DNA of 64,000 nucleotides from Adineta ricciae (taxonomy: Eukaryota; Rotifera; Eurotatoria; Adinetida; Adinetidae): positions 1-64,000 of the forward strand of contig CAJNOJ010000214.1 of the NCBI GenBank assembly GCA_905250025.1, given 5' to 3'. The notes beneath the pieces are model-generated. The model saw only the letters and a list, made by a program, of their open reading frames with translations. It was not told the origin of the DNA and did not search any database. Position numbers and translations under genes: made by a program. This document shows, one piece after another, positions 1 through 10,030 of the stretch (positions are counted from its first letter, which is position 1; every line of letters starts with the position of its first letter).

Positions 1-527
1 CCAATTAGTCCTCCATCATTTCATTGACTACCAGCGATCCACAATGGCAAATTTGGCAATCGATGTAATTCATCAATCCACAAATTTCATTCAATGATTC
101 AAGTGCACGAACGAATTCAGGTGAGATGAAGAATTGACCATACGGTACTTGACGACGACAGGTCATACAATTCAGTTTGAAAGTCGAATGCGCAAAATAA
201 TTACCAAAACAGACTTTACATATTCGATTGCAACACAGTTTCATACAGCTTGTATTCTCACGGCATATTTGACATGGACGTTCTTCATTGTTAGTGGTCG
301 GAATCTGTTGTACGGCTCTCTCAAGATCCTGAAGAATGATATCGGTCAACACTGGGATTTCGAGAAAACCTCCTCCAGACATTCGCTTGAGAACAAGTAT
401 ACAGACACCATTCATCAACAATGATTGATAACGAGCAAATGACTGTCGACTGAAAAGATCAAGTTCTTTGTTGGCTAGAGTAAAACGATAGTCGAATGGA
501 TTGTTGAAATGATGGAGGACTAATTGG
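1..527. repeat. Inverted repeat reaching the window edge (arms 1-23 and 505-527)
   Basis: Bases 1-23 are the exact reverse complement of bases 505-527. The arms extend outward: the base left of position 1 would pair with 528, so the true left arm lies outside the window. The loop is 24-504. The right arm is coding sequence of the RBR gene (LVLHHF region); the left arm is that same coding DNA inverted, and it supplies the premature stop of the gene. A 23-nt perfect match is not expected by chance in this span. Confidence 0.85.
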
Positions 528-607
528 TGAAAATCATGGAAATCGAAGATTTCATCCAACTGACCAAGAAAATGTTGATCGAGATAGTGAAAACAAATGT
601 TAATCAT
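5..607 (-). pseudogene. UBL-RBR E3 ligase paralogue 1, truncated in the IBR
   Basis: This has the same layout as the paralogues at 673-1797 and 8629-9618: an N-terminal ubiquitin-like domain (about residues 1-78) ending in KRMSGGG, then a RING1 (CQIC, CxxxCCNxIC, CMTC) and the start of an IBR (CQICHCG). The paralogues go on for about 130 residues through the rest of the IBR and RING2. Here the frame turns after VNE into four unrelated residues and a stop, exactly where the inverted repeat begins. It therefore lacks RING2 and its catalytic cysteine and cannot act as a normal RBR ligase. The start is set at the ATG at 607, aligned with the other family starts; an in-frame TTG lies just upstream. 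The rest of the frame is intact, so the break may be recent, or a short protein may still be made. Confidence 0.75.
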
Positions 608-672
608 ATCTAGAAGCAAAAGTCAAAAATGGCATTTCTGAATTAAAAGCAAAACAAACAAAAAAGTGTCGA

Positions 673-1797
673 TTAAGAACTATGAAGTCGAGGAAATATT
701 GAAAAGTCTTGTTTTTTTACAGCAGTGCATGCCCGATAGGGACCTGATTTATGTTTTGTCTTGCAATCAGCTTCAGTCTCAAGGCACATAAAACAAAATT
801 GATGCCGACAATAGGGACAACTATGGTATTTACAAGCAGTACCATATCCTCCTGCAAGGAAACAATTTGGGCAACATCGTCGATCGGGCACCATTATTTC
901 TGGAGCATTCAATAGTGGAACAAGTTCGTATTCAATTCTTCGCTCATATTGACATTCATTCGTGCAAGTGTAACGAAGATCTTTCATAGTTTGGTTATCC
1001 CATGTTCGATTGCAGAAGAAGCACAACCAACGCTGGCAGTTACTACACTGTTGCTTGGCATGTAATGTCATATTGACTAGAAACGCACCGCAGTAGCAGA
1101 TTTGACAATCGATATTCTTCAATAAATCAGTCATATCGCATAAAACTGACCATCGATCGATAAATTCCGGTGTTTTAAAGAATTTCTGATAGTCCACGGA
1201 GGCTTCACAAAATACAGCGGCTTGGTCTCTTGGCTTATCTTTTGCGTTCGCTGCACTGAGTAAGTCAGAGCTAGGCGTCAGCTTACATAGGACTAAATCA
1301 GTACCGGAGGAAGATGTTCGATGGCTGACGCGATAGAGATCATTTCGATCGACAATTTGCTTCTTACATCGTAACTCGAAATTTGTTTCCTTTAAATAAT
1401 TCGGAAAACAATCGAGACATACCTTGGTACCGTGTATCGTACCACAGAGCTCTAAACATAAACAGAAATCACAAATACTCAAGGTATGGTCGATTTTGGG
1501 CCATTCGCTTTTTAAATCTTCTAAGAGCATTTCTTTGAGAAGAGATATTTCAATAAATGTACCACCTGTAGCTTGATTCAAGAGGATGATTGTGGCACCG
1601 TCAAGGATAAGGTGCTTTTGTCGATTAAAGATGGCTTCGTTGTTTAAACACAGAACTTGATCGTTGACTACAAGTCGGTATTTGGTTAAATCACCGAGCG
1701 CTGGTAGAGCTCCGATCAAATCAGAGCGGGTGAAGTCATCGGGGAGGAAAGCAAAGATCTCTCCATCTTTCGATGTTTTAAAAGTGAAAAATACCAT
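673..1797 (-). CDS. UBL-RBR-type E3 ubiquitin ligase (paralogue 2)
   Basis: A 374-residue single-exon protein with parkin-like order. It has a ubiquitin-like domain (about 1-80, followed by QATGGT), RING1 (CDFCLCLELC ... VCLDCF), a ~60-residue insert rich in Ser and Lys that the paralogues lack, an IBR (CQICYCGAF ... CSNC ... CFFC) and a RING2 (CPNC ... ACKYHSCPYC ... CFMC). RBR ligases pass ubiquitin through a RING2 cysteine; the Cys in ACKYHSC is at that position, so activity is likely. The ATG is immediately preceded by a pyrimidine-rich acceptor (TTTATAG). The UBL-only gene ends 39 nt upstream on the same strand, so the two may be co-transcribed and separated by trans-splicing. The USP gene at 3916 is divergent. 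The substrate is unknown; the RBR family call is firm. Confidence 0.82.
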   Translation of the reverse strand: MVFFTFKTSKDGEIFAFLPDDFTRSDLIGALPALGDLTKYRLVVNDQVLCLNNEAIFNRQKHLILDGATIILLNQATGGTFIEISLLKEMLLEDLKSEWPKIDHTLSICDFCLCLELCGTIHGTKVCLDCFPNYLKETNFELRCKKQIVDRNDLYRVSHRTSSSGTDLVLCKLTPSSDLLSAANAKDKPRDQAAVFCEASVDYQKFFKTPEFIDRWSVLCDMTDLLKNIDCQICYCGAFLVNMTLHAKQQCSNCQRWLCFFCNRTWDNQTMKDLRYTCTNECQYERRIEYELVPLLNAPEIMVPDRRCCPNCFLAGGYGTACKYHSCPYCRHQFCFMCLETEADCKTKHKSGPYRACTAVKKQDFSIFPRLHSS

Positions 1798-1820
1798 CTA
1801 TAAAAAAAGAAAAAAATTGG
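1798..1820 (-). promoter_or_regulatory. 3' splice acceptor abutting the RBR2 start codon
   Basis: On the minus strand a poly-T stretch ends in AG (1799-1798) directly before the ATG at 1797. The two possible donors in the gene upstream (GTACGT and GTGAGC) are both in phase 1 and would break the reading frame, so cis-splicing of the UBL gene into RBR2 is not productive. A trans-splice acceptor fits better. Confidence 0.4.
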
Positions 1821-1836
1821 TATAAATAGAAAATTT

Positions 1837-2136
1837 CTACGTACAAAAACGAAATATCTCATGCTCACAAAATGAAAAGCATTTTAATCCTCCATGCATA
1901 CGACGTCCGACATAAATATTAACTGAATTAGTAATGAGTTTTTTCTGTTGGTCGAATTTTCCTTCATCATCTGTACATAGTGGTTTACCCTTGGCTACAA
2001 ACGTAAACACCTTGTGGCTGTTAGGCCCATAAAGCTCATCAACCATATTGACAAAGTGGCGATAAGTAAAACCGTCTGGCAACTGTACAGTATTCTTCTT
2101 TCCATCGTCAACAAGAAAGTGAACATTGATCACCAT
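1837..2136 (-). CDS. Stand-alone ubiquitin-like protein ending in Gly-Gly plus a short tail
   Basis: A 99-residue frame starting MVINVHF, closely matching the UBL of the RBR paralogue at 8629-9618 (MVINVAF start, LPDDFT-like strand, RRMHGG end). After RRMHGG the paralogue goes on into RING1; this one has only 16 unrelated residues (LKCFSF...) and a stop. It is either a truncated RBR copy or a free ubiquitin-like precursor: ubiquitin itself is made with a C-terminal extension that a USP or UCH protease removes after Gly-Gly. Three USP genes lie within 10 kb. It shares strand and a 39-nt gap with RBR2. I see no donor that would join it in frame to RBR2. The modifier role is inference. Confidence 0.6.
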   Translation of the reverse strand: MVINVHFLVDDGKKNTVQLPDGFTYRHFVNMVDELYGPNSHKVFTFVAKGKPLCTDDEGKFDQQKKLITNSVNIYVGRRMHGGLKCFSFCEHEIFRFCT

Positions 2137-3915
2137 GATTGCGTTTTGTTTAAAGAGCGAATGATTTTTCCCAGCGGTTGTTGACTGTTATATCTACATT
2201 AGCAGAAATGAAATAAATATTGTTCAAATGTATTCCATATATAAGGTGAGGTTAAACAATAAAAAAAAACAATTTATCGCTCATAGAACTGTTGGAATTA
2301 CTATCGACCTCACTCTGATAGTTACTGAAGCTCTTTCCTTAGTTACAAAAAAAACTGAATATTTGCTACGATTGTAGATGAGTCATCAGAAGTTAAGCTT
2401 AATGTGGCACCGCAACAAAAAGATACGAAAGACGGTAAAGGCACTAGCTGCAGTTTTAGTTTTTGTTATTACGTATTATAAAAGTAAATGAAGACTTCTG
2501 TATCCTTTGGCGATTTTATGTGAGTAATAAATGTCGTCGATTTTTTCTTTCCTACTCGTGCAGTGTTTGTGTTGGTTTTTACCCAGTGAGGCAAATAAAA
2601 CTCCTGTGATGTGCCACGACGAAAAAAACCCAAACGTATGATTGTTTTCTTTTCTTCTCAAAATGGTAAGTCAGATAAAGTCTGATATACTGATTTGATT
2701 AGGTGCGTGTTCAAGCCAGGCGCTGTGCTTCACTGCCACAAAAATTTGGTACAACATTCTCGGTTCGTCATCAGTTTGTGGACATAGGATGTATCATTTG
2801 AATACTGTTTAGGTTTTCCAACTCCTTCTGGTGTGTTAAATCCGTTTATTTATCTTTTTTCAGGTTTCTTTGGTAATATGGATATGTTAGATCAGATTAA
2901 AAAAACGTTTAGTGAAAGACGAAAAAAAGGTGATGAAAGCAAGCAAGGACCATTGAAAGGGACTCACGATGGCAAACGGAGGAGGTTTACTTTAAAGTAT
3001 TGATCGCAATTTTGAATTAGTTCTGATTTATTTATGAAGTTCAACAGCGGCCGGACCATTTGGCAAATCTCGGTTGCAGTCATCAGGATCACAAAGATCC
3101 AACAGATCTGGCTTAAGTATGCATTTCTCTACGCGCTGCTTGAATATAGTTATTACTAAAGAGTCTGAGAATTCTACACGCTTTAAGATGCCAGAGTTGA
3201 ATGCTCTCCAAAGGTGTACATACGCTAAATGAAATTTTTGCAGCATGTTTTGTATACGCCATTGTGCAGTGCAATGATTATTTCTGCTTAGATAAATTAA
3301 ATGCAAAACTTTCTCCATAGAAAGCAAGAGAGACGTTTTGTTTTTAGAACGCATGAAGCTTTGGATTTTAAAAAAATGTTGTACATCTGTATCATTAGAA
3401 GAATCAGACGAAACCATTGAGTTATCAATTATTCCTCGCTTGACACCATCTGTTCCAGTACAAGTATCTTCTATAACTACGACCGTGCTACCAATCGCTA
3501 GTGATCAAGCATTCAAAGGATCAATGATTACGACCAGATTTCGTTCAAGTATGTTTGTTATGTTTCAATCGTTTACATAATTGAGATGAGACAGACGCCA
3601 GAATTTTTTCTCAAACAACATCAATTAATGAGTGCAAAAGATTATTTGTTGAAAAAACGCATTCTACAATAGCTATTGATTTTGTAAGATTATACTCTAT
3701 TTCTCATACGTATCCTAAAATGAACAAGAGTTTTAACAATTCGCTAGATATAAAAAATTTACGACATGTAGAAATTAGTATGAAATAAATTCTTTTCACT
3801 TGAATATAAAATTGGGATTATAAAAAACTTATCTTATGGCAAAATTAGCCAATGGCAGTTTTTCGTTTTGTCTTGCCATATCTTACGTCCATCTATTCTA
3901 TTTGTTCAGTTTGGT
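2137..3915. other. Interval between divergent UBL/RBR2 and USP1; unresolved small exons
   Basis: This holds the shared upstream region of the divergent gene pair. On the plus strand there is an ATG followed at once by a good donor (GTAAGT, about 2665), an acceptor near 2702, another acceptor near 2864 and a short hydrophilic frame ending at 3003. These could be a small spliced gene or 5' exons. A plus-strand frame at about 3338-3547 ends in a strong donor (A|GTATGT), which is in phase with the acceptor at 3928 inside the USP1 frame. It may therefore be an upstream USP1 exon with a 380-nt intron. I could not build one convincing model. Confidence 0.35.
3028..3417 (-). CDS. Unrecognised 129-residue open frame
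   Basis: A minus-strand ATG-to-stop frame of 129 residues in otherwise AT-rich spacer. It has normal amino-acid composition, a basic middle part and an acidic, Cys-containing end (CDPDDC). I recognise no domain, signal peptide or membrane segment. It overlaps a plus-strand stretch that could be an upstream exon of USP1, and at most one of the two can be real. Length is the only support. Confidence 0.22.
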   Translation of the reverse strand: MVSSDSSNDTDVQHFFKIQSFMRSKNKTSLLLSMEKVLHLIYLSRNNHCTAQWRIQNMLQKFHLAYVHLWRAFNSGILKRVEFSDSLVITIFKQRVEKCILKPDLLDLCDPDDCNRDLPNGPAAVELHK

Positions 3916-5550
3916 ATGCTCTTCACAGGTTCTACATTGCGATATGATTGGTGTAATTCATTTACATCAATTGCTGCTCCATTAGCCTCTTCTGAAACAA
4001 TTAATATCGATCGCAGTATAAGAGACCTTGCAGCATCATCGCCATTTCAAACTACAATGAAAAATGCTTTATACACTCCTCAAAGAATGCACAAGAAGTC
4101 TCGATCTCAGTCTAACACAAATGTGAAAGCTGAACATGGCGCATCGACGATAACGTCTCATAGTCAAATGATACCGCAATCAACTCATTCGCCTAGCAGG
4201 CCAATTCCAAAACCTCGTTCGCGAAATCTTACTTGCTCGTCAACCTTAATCAATAAGATCAACAGCGATGAGACGAGCAAAGCAAGTTTAAGCGATATTC
4301 CTCGTTTGTCATACAAACGAATGAAAACTACTAATGTATCATCTGAAAACAATCATGCTCGTTGTAGATCTCAGGAAGAGATTGTCGCGGATTCAACTCC
4401 AGAGTTCTTAGATCTCACCGTGATGCCGATTTGTTGTGAAAAGAAAACCATAGAACACACCACTGAAAGAAAGCAAAATGACGGAAAAGCTACTTTTTCT
4501 TCTCTGAAATCAACCTCTTCTGAAGGCATATTTTTCCAACCGACTGAGGTTCAACGCGGGTACTGTGGTTTACAGAACATTGGAAATACCTGTTACATGA
4601 GCAGCGCACTTCAGTGTTTGAGCAATGTTCCTGATTTAACCGAATACATTTTGAAAAATGGTCTGGCTAGCATTATTAATACTACTAATGACTTTGGCAC
4701 ACAGGGAAAACTGGCAATGGCCTATAACGACTTAATTAAAGAAATGTGGTCTGGCAAAAATAAGGTTACCCAAGGAAATATTGTCAAACGATATGTAAGC
4801 GAATTATCGCCGCGATTTGCTGGTTATAGTCAGCAAGATTCACACGAATTTCTCAACGTGTTATTAGGTATTCTTCACGAAGATTTGAAAGAAGAATCCG
4901 AAACAATTGACTATGAAAAATCTCTTATTGCGGATATTTTTCACGGAAAGTTACGATCAACCGTTACATGCACATGTGGAGAACCCGTAGTAACGTTTGA
5001 TTCAACCAGTTTTCTTGCTTTGCCAATCCCCGATATACCAACGAAATGTCCTCTTCAGAATTATCCGAGCAACTCTAAGAAACGGACAGCAACTCTGATT
5101 GATTGTTTAAATGCATTTTTCAAGACAGAGAAACTCAGCGAAAATGGGCAATGGTTTTGTAATAAATGTGAACGTTTGATGAATGCCGAGCGACAACTCG
5201 ATTTATGGACGCCACCTAAAGTACTCATTTTACAACTCAAACGATTTACATATGATATTTCAGACAACACAAAAATTCAAACTCTTGTTGAGTTCCCCGT
5301 GAATACTCCACTTGATCTTAGATCGTTTATTAGTGATCCCAACTATAAAGATAACACTCTTTACGATCTAGTGGCAATTTCCAGTCATACTGGTAGCCTC
5401 ACTGGAGGACATTACACTGCTTATGCGAGAAATTTTTTAACAAAAAAATGGGTCCATTTCGACGATGCAGCTATCACTGAAGCAGATGAGAAGTTGCTTC
5501 AGTCACCAAATGCTTATATTCTTATTTACCGTCGACAGGAACCAAACTGA
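3916..5550 (+). CDS. USP-family deubiquitinase 1
   Basis: A ubiquitin-specific protease (peptidase C19). The first ~210 residues are Ser/Thr-rich and look disordered. The catalytic domain follows: the Cys box GLQNIGNTCYMSSALQCL has the nucleophile at about residue 226, QQDSHEFL marks the helix after it, and zinc-type CxC/CxxC pairs occur (CTCGE, CNKC). The His box is TGGHYTAYAR (His about 499), with the downstream Asp in WVHFDDAAI. All triad positions are filled, so it should cleave ubiquitin or a ubiquitin-like protein. The first in-frame ATG is at 3916. An acceptor (TTCACAG, ending 3928) lies just inside it and matches in phase an open frame ending at 3547, so the true N-terminus may be longer. 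It diverges from the UBL/RBR2 genes and is followed on the same strand by a Cys-rich gene and USP2. Confidence 0.85.
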   Translation: MLFTGSTLRYDWCNSFTSIAAPLASSETINIDRSIRDLAASSPFQTTMKNALYTPQRMHKKSRSQSNTNVKAEHGASTITSHSQMIPQSTHSPSRPIPKPRSRNLTCSSTLINKINSDETSKASLSDIPRLSYKRMKTTNVSSENNHARCRSQEEIVADSTPEFLDLTVMPICCEKKTIEHTTERKQNDGKATFSSLKSTSSEGIFFQPTEVQRGYCGLQNIGNTCYMSSALQCLSNVPDLTEYILKNGLASIINTTNDFGTQGKLAMAYNDLIKEMWSGKNKVTQGNIVKRYVSELSPRFAGYSQQDSHEFLNVLLGILHEDLKEESETIDYEKSLIADIFHGKLRSTVTCTCGEPVVTFDSTSFLALPIPDIPTKCPLQNYPSNSKKRTATLIDCLNAFFKTEKLSENGQWFCNKCERLMNAERQLDLWTPPKVLILQLKRFTYDISDNTKIQTLVEFPVNTPLDLRSFISDPNYKDNTLYDLVAISSHTGSLTGGHYTAYARNFLTKKWVHFDDAAITEADEKLLQSPNAYILIYRRQEPN

Positions 5551-5709
5551 AAACATTTATTTTTAAAACTACTTATTAGTATTTTAATCCACACAGTTAT
5601 TTCTTTTTTCCTAAGTTAATTTGAGTTTGTCTTAAATATGAAGATGATAATGAAAGTTTCTTTCTCTACAGTTGTGTGAATTTCGAATTTCAGATATTGT
5701 TTAACTCAA

Positions 5710-6237
5710 ATGTCGGGCTATTTAACATACTACCAATCAAATGGTTGTTTCAGATGGTATGAGTGCCATCCGTCGTGCCATCGTTCAGTCCAATTCTTCA
5801 CGACTACTCAACTTCATTCTCGTACTCAATATGTAGATGGCCATCTTATCTCTGAATATGACTTAATCAAGTCCAGATGTCCCGATTACAATGATCAATA
5901 CCTGATTTGTTCTTTGCATCGTCATTTATTCTGTGAACGTTATATACCCAATCGGTGGTGTAGCTATCATGGCTGCTACAGTACTAACGACTTGGCGTAC
6001 ATAGGTGTTCGAGCCGCATTGGCTATAGGAAATGTTCCTATATGTAAGCATTTATAAAAATCAAAAGAACTTTGTAATTTCGAAATCTTTTTGTTCTCAG
6101 TCGGCTTATTGTGTGTTATGCACAGAAACTATTACGAACAACAAATGCTGGCTCGCAATTTACGATGCATTTTAATTACTCGGCCTGAATCTCTTCCTGT
6201 GATGGATTGTCAACAATTGCTATCCGAAAATGTTTGA
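5710..6237 (+). CDS. Cys/His-rich unknown protein between two USP genes
   Basis: Two exons, 5710-6043 and 6101-6237, joined over a 57-nt GT-AG intron in phase 1, giving about 156 residues. The protein is rich in Cys, His, Tyr and Trp (WYECHPSCHRS, CSLHRHLFC, WCSYHGCYS) and has no signal peptide or clear membrane segment. The Cys/His pairs suggest metal binding, but I cannot match a known zinc-finger class. It starts 159 nt after the USP1 stop and ends 163 nt before USP2 on the same strand. An acceptor-like GAATTTCAG lies about 16 nt before its ATG. This could be one transcription unit with the USPs and so related to ubiquitin handling, but that is inference from position alone. Confidence 0.5.
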
Positions 6238-6400
6238 TAATATTTTCTATTTTCAAATTATATCTAACATGTAAGTTTCAGAAAATCGGAGAACATGCCA
6301 ATAGTCGTTCATATTCTACAATGGTCGGGGTATTTATCACTTTGCTGATATCAAACATGATACAACCTTTCATGTCTTTCAGCAGAAATCTGAGGCAAGT

Positions 6401-8287
6401 ATGACATCCACAACAATGCGTGACCCAGAAGCCGGTCAATCTTTTGAACCAACCACTGTAAGTAGATCGTAGGAACAAGGGTTTATATTTCAAGTAAGCC
6501 CAATTGGTGGTGTATATCTATTGCGCTATGTTAGGCGTATGGAAGAAATTCGGAAATTTTTTCTCTGAGTTTTGAAATTAATCGATGAAAAAGAATTGAA
6601 ACTAATATAATCCATTTCAGGATCAAAATCAACAATTTCAATCGAATATATCAAGACCAATAGTTGATGAATGTGTTATTCAAGTAAAGGACACGAATCG
6701 GGTAAGACTATATTCATGAAAACTGGGAGCTCATCGTTACCAAGCTTGTTTTGAATCTTGTGTGACACTGCTATAGCTTGTCTACTAAACAATTAATTAG
6801 AATTTGCGGCTAAATCAATTGTGACTCTAACGAAGAGCAATTATCATTCATTCTTAAATAAATTATTTTCATAGAATCATCAGAAAAGACGGCCTGATAC
6901 ACAATCGTCACCATCGCAACTTTCCAGTATTGAACCAATGGAAGTACAGAAATATATTCAGATTGAAATATGTGCAGATCTTTCGAGTTATCATCAATCG
7001 GAAGCTATAACCTTATCGGAGACCGACACGTTTTCTACTCTAAAAGCCAAGATCATAGAGAGATTCCCACACACTGCTACTACCAACGACGTATCTTTAT
7101 TTTACAAAGCGGATCGATCGGAAAATAGTCGATGGAAGAAGCTAAAAAATGAAGAAGAAAACCGACTTCCGAGCGAACTGTCATTTAACCATGATTATAT
7201 TGCGACTTGTGCAGCTCCTGATTCTCTTGAAATCAAGTCAACTGCTTCACACAACGCACAGCCATCAAACTGTTCGGCAAAAAACCATGCCTTATATCCT
7301 CTGCCAGGTTTGATAAATTTTGGCAATACTTGCTTCATGAATAGCGCATTACAATGTCTGAATCATATTAAACCCTTTTTTGATTATTTCCACAGTGATG
7401 TGGTAAAAACATTGCTGTATGAGATTAAAAACAGCGAAGAAGCAAAATGGAAACTGACTCAGTTATATCAAGAGTTGATTGATTCTTTTTGTTCACCACT
7501 TGGGGGACCTGTTGCACCTCGTGAGCTCCATTTTAAATTTGGACAAATAGCACCACACTTTTACAACTATTATCAACACGATGCAATTGAGTTTCTGAAT
7601 ATCTTACTCGATACATTGCATGAAGGTTTAATGCAAATAACGCAAAAAGATGATACGATTATCTCCGAACTTTTCCATGCGCAAATTACAACAGAAATCA
7701 CTTGCAGGTGTTGCAGAAAACCGGCAAACACTGATGATTCCTTCAGCTTTCTTCCTTTGCCGGTGCCAGAACAACATAAGGACAGGACTTCCCAACACAC
7801 TAGTGAATACAAACTCGATGATTGTTTTAGATTATTCTTTCAATCAGAAAATATTGGAGACCACGGAAAGTGGTATTGTGAACATTGCAAGGAGCTAACT
7901 GATGCGAATAAGACGCTTGCTTTGAAAAAATTACCCCCAGTGCTCATTATTCAATTTAAACGGTTCAATTACAATCTCAGGTCGCATGCAAAAAACAATA
8001 CCTTAATCGCATATGATCTGGACAATTTCGATGTAAACGAATACGTTGATTCACAATACCGAAACAATCGTACTCGATACAATCTGATCGCAGTTGTCAA
8101 TCATCAGGGTAATCTCCTTGGTGGACACTTTGTAACTTATGCAAAACTCCCGAGGACATCGGAATGGTACGAATACAACGATGATCAAGTTATTAAAGCA
8201 GATAAAAGTATACATGAGAACAATTCTAGAGCATACATTCTCCTTTATCAACAAGAAGAAAATGTTGATACTGGGACAGCTGTATAG
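6401..8287 (+). CDS. USP-family deubiquitinase 2 with a UBL-like N-terminal part
   Basis: Three exons, 6401-6457, 6621-6701 and 6875-8287, all in phase 0 with GTAAGT/GTAAGA donors, giving about 516 residues. The N-terminal ~70 residues are disordered. A segment of about 90 residues (EICADLSSYH ... LSETDTFSTLKAKI) resembles a ubiquitin-like domain, as in several USPs. The C19 domain has the Cys box GLINFGNTCFMNSALQCL (Cys about 199), QHDAIEFLNILL (an unusual Ala for the common Ser), paired cysteines (CRCC, CEHC) and the His box LGGHFVTYAK (His about 464) with WYEYND. The triad is complete. The acceptor CTTTCAG sits about 18 nt before the ATG with no donor close by. RBR3 converges on it from the right, with about 340 nt between the stops. 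Confidence 0.87.
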
Positions 8288-8628
8288 TTCACAATTAAAA
8301 GACGTGACGTATTCATGTGTAAAATTCTTTTTCCATTGAATTGCTTTGTGAAATCCTATCAGTTGGTTGGAATGTCTAGTTACTTTTCGTCAGCATAATC
8401 TAATAAAAGGATTCATCAATTATGAAATGCATAGTCTCTCGTCTTCCCAAATAAAATTATTCGTGTTAAGTTTTCAGTTTCAGATATACCTTTATTTTTC
8501 AAGACCAAAATACAACTCAATTTTTTATGGTATGTTCGCTTTATTCGAAAGTACATTAAATCTTGTTTTATTTTGATGAAAGAACTAGTTTCGTGTTTAT
8601 TGTGATATAAAAAAATTCATCCTTCATT

Positions 8629-9618
8629 CTATGATTTAGTAATACGAGGAAACATAGTAAAGTCTTGCCGTTTCACCGTTGTACACACTTCTCTGATACT
8701 ATTGGGGGTCTTCTCACACTGATTTTTTGGTGCCAAACATAAGAAACAAAATGTGTGTTTACACACAACACATTTATGATACTTGCATTTACCATCATAA
8801 CCACCGACATTAAAGCATTTTGTACAGACGCGACTATTTGGAATTTCGATCTCTTTGTTTTGAACATACGGAACTAAATCATAGTTTAATTTCATATCAT
8901 AATCGCAGTTGACCCCACATGTAAAAAGTTGATTGTGTCGAGGTTCTGGTCCATCTTTCCAATCCTTATTACAAAAGAAGCAGAATATGCGACGACAATT
9001 CTGACACGTCTGTTGAGCATAAAGAGTTTCATTCACGACCAGTGCGCCACAATGGCAGATTTGACAGTCGATATGTTTCATCAACTCACGAATTTCATTC
9101 AGCGACTCCAGTGCACGGATGAAATCCCGCGTAACGAAAAATTGCGAATACGGGACTTCTTGAGGACATATCATACACCTAACACGAAGATCATTTTCTT
9201 TGAAATAACGAGGAAAACATGTTAGACATATAACGCTGCAGCAAAGTGTCATACACGGCTTTTCGTCCAAGCAGACAACACATTCTCCTGACTGCATGCG
9301 AAGTTTCGGAAGTTCTCCGGGTAATTCCTCGATGATGATGTCGATGAGAATAGCGGCCTCAACATGTCCACCGCCGTGCATTCGACGTAGAAGAAAAATG
9401 TTTCCGCCATTTTTTATCAGATGTTTTCGTTTTGTAAATTCATCTTTGTTGTCTAAGCACAAATCTTTGTTGTTGGCAATAAAACGATAGTGTTCGACAG
9501 CGTCATGATCGATTTTATCGACGACGACTTTTTTGAAATCATCGAAAGTAAAATCATCAGGTAATTGAGTTTGAATTGTTTTACCAACAACGTTTGTGAA
9601 GGCAACGTTTATAACCAT
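8629..9618 (-). CDS. UBL-RBR-type E3 ubiquitin ligase (paralogue 3, complete)
   Basis: An intact 329-residue single-exon paralogue and the clearest copy of the family. A ubiquitin-like domain (1-~78) ends LRRMHGGG, then RING1 (CVVCLDEKPC ... CMICPQEV), IBR (CQICHCGAL ... CQNCRRIFCFFC) and RING2 (CTKC ... GKCKYHKCVVC ... CFLC). The Cys in GKCKYHKC aligns with the thioester cysteine of RBR ligases. The start MVINVAF matches the UBL-only gene; an open 50-residue extension upstream is taken as 5' UTR. It is divergent from USP3 (about 410 nt between starts, or 530 if USP3 uses its second ATG), repeating the RBR-USP arrangement at 2 kb. Its Gly-Gly-Gly after the UBL would be a possible USP cleavage site. 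Confidence 0.85.
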   Translation of the reverse strand: MVINVAFTNVVGKTIQTQLPDDFTFDDFKKVVVDKIDHDAVEHYRFIANNKDLCLDNKDEFTKRKHLIKNGGNIFLLRRMHGGGHVEAAILIDIIIEELPGELPKLRMQSGECVVCLDEKPCMTLCCSVICLTCFPRYFKENDLRVRCMICPQEVPYSQFFVTRDFIRALESLNEIRELMKHIDCQICHCGALVVNETLYAQQTCQNCRRIFCFFCNKDWKDGPEPRHNQLFTCGVNCDYDMKLNYDLVPYVQNKEIEIPNSRVCTKCFNVGGYDGKCKYHKCVVCKHTFCFLCLAPKNQCEKTPNSIREVCTTVKRQDFTMFPRITKS

Positions 9619-10030
9619 CGTTGTGTAGAGAAGTGTTTTATGTTGGAACTCAAAATAATATTTAATGATGTTTGTTGGAAAAAACCCAGTATGGGTAATC
9701 GACAATGACTCATTGTCTAAGCGTATGAAAGGAAAACAAAAGCAGTGGGTTTTTTTGATTGTAGTCATTGTGATTATACTGGTACCGTATGCTTGTTTAG
9801 ATTTTCCAAAAAAGAGAAAAGATTTTCATGCCAGTTTGCACGGAAAGATAAGGGATCAAGTCTGAGATAATATATATGCGGAGGTGATGAGTACATTTGA
9901 CAGTAAAGGATTGAAATTAGTTTTGATGGGCTAGTTTTTTCTGTAGACCCGCCAACATTTTTTAAGCGGTGTCAGCCGAGCTAGTGTTAGCAGATACGCA
10001 TCAAGTATAGTTCTCACAAAGACTAGTAAA

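Noticed and set aside
8139..8339. Plus-strand frame overlapping the USP2 end
   Set aside because: Shadow frame of the USP His box region.
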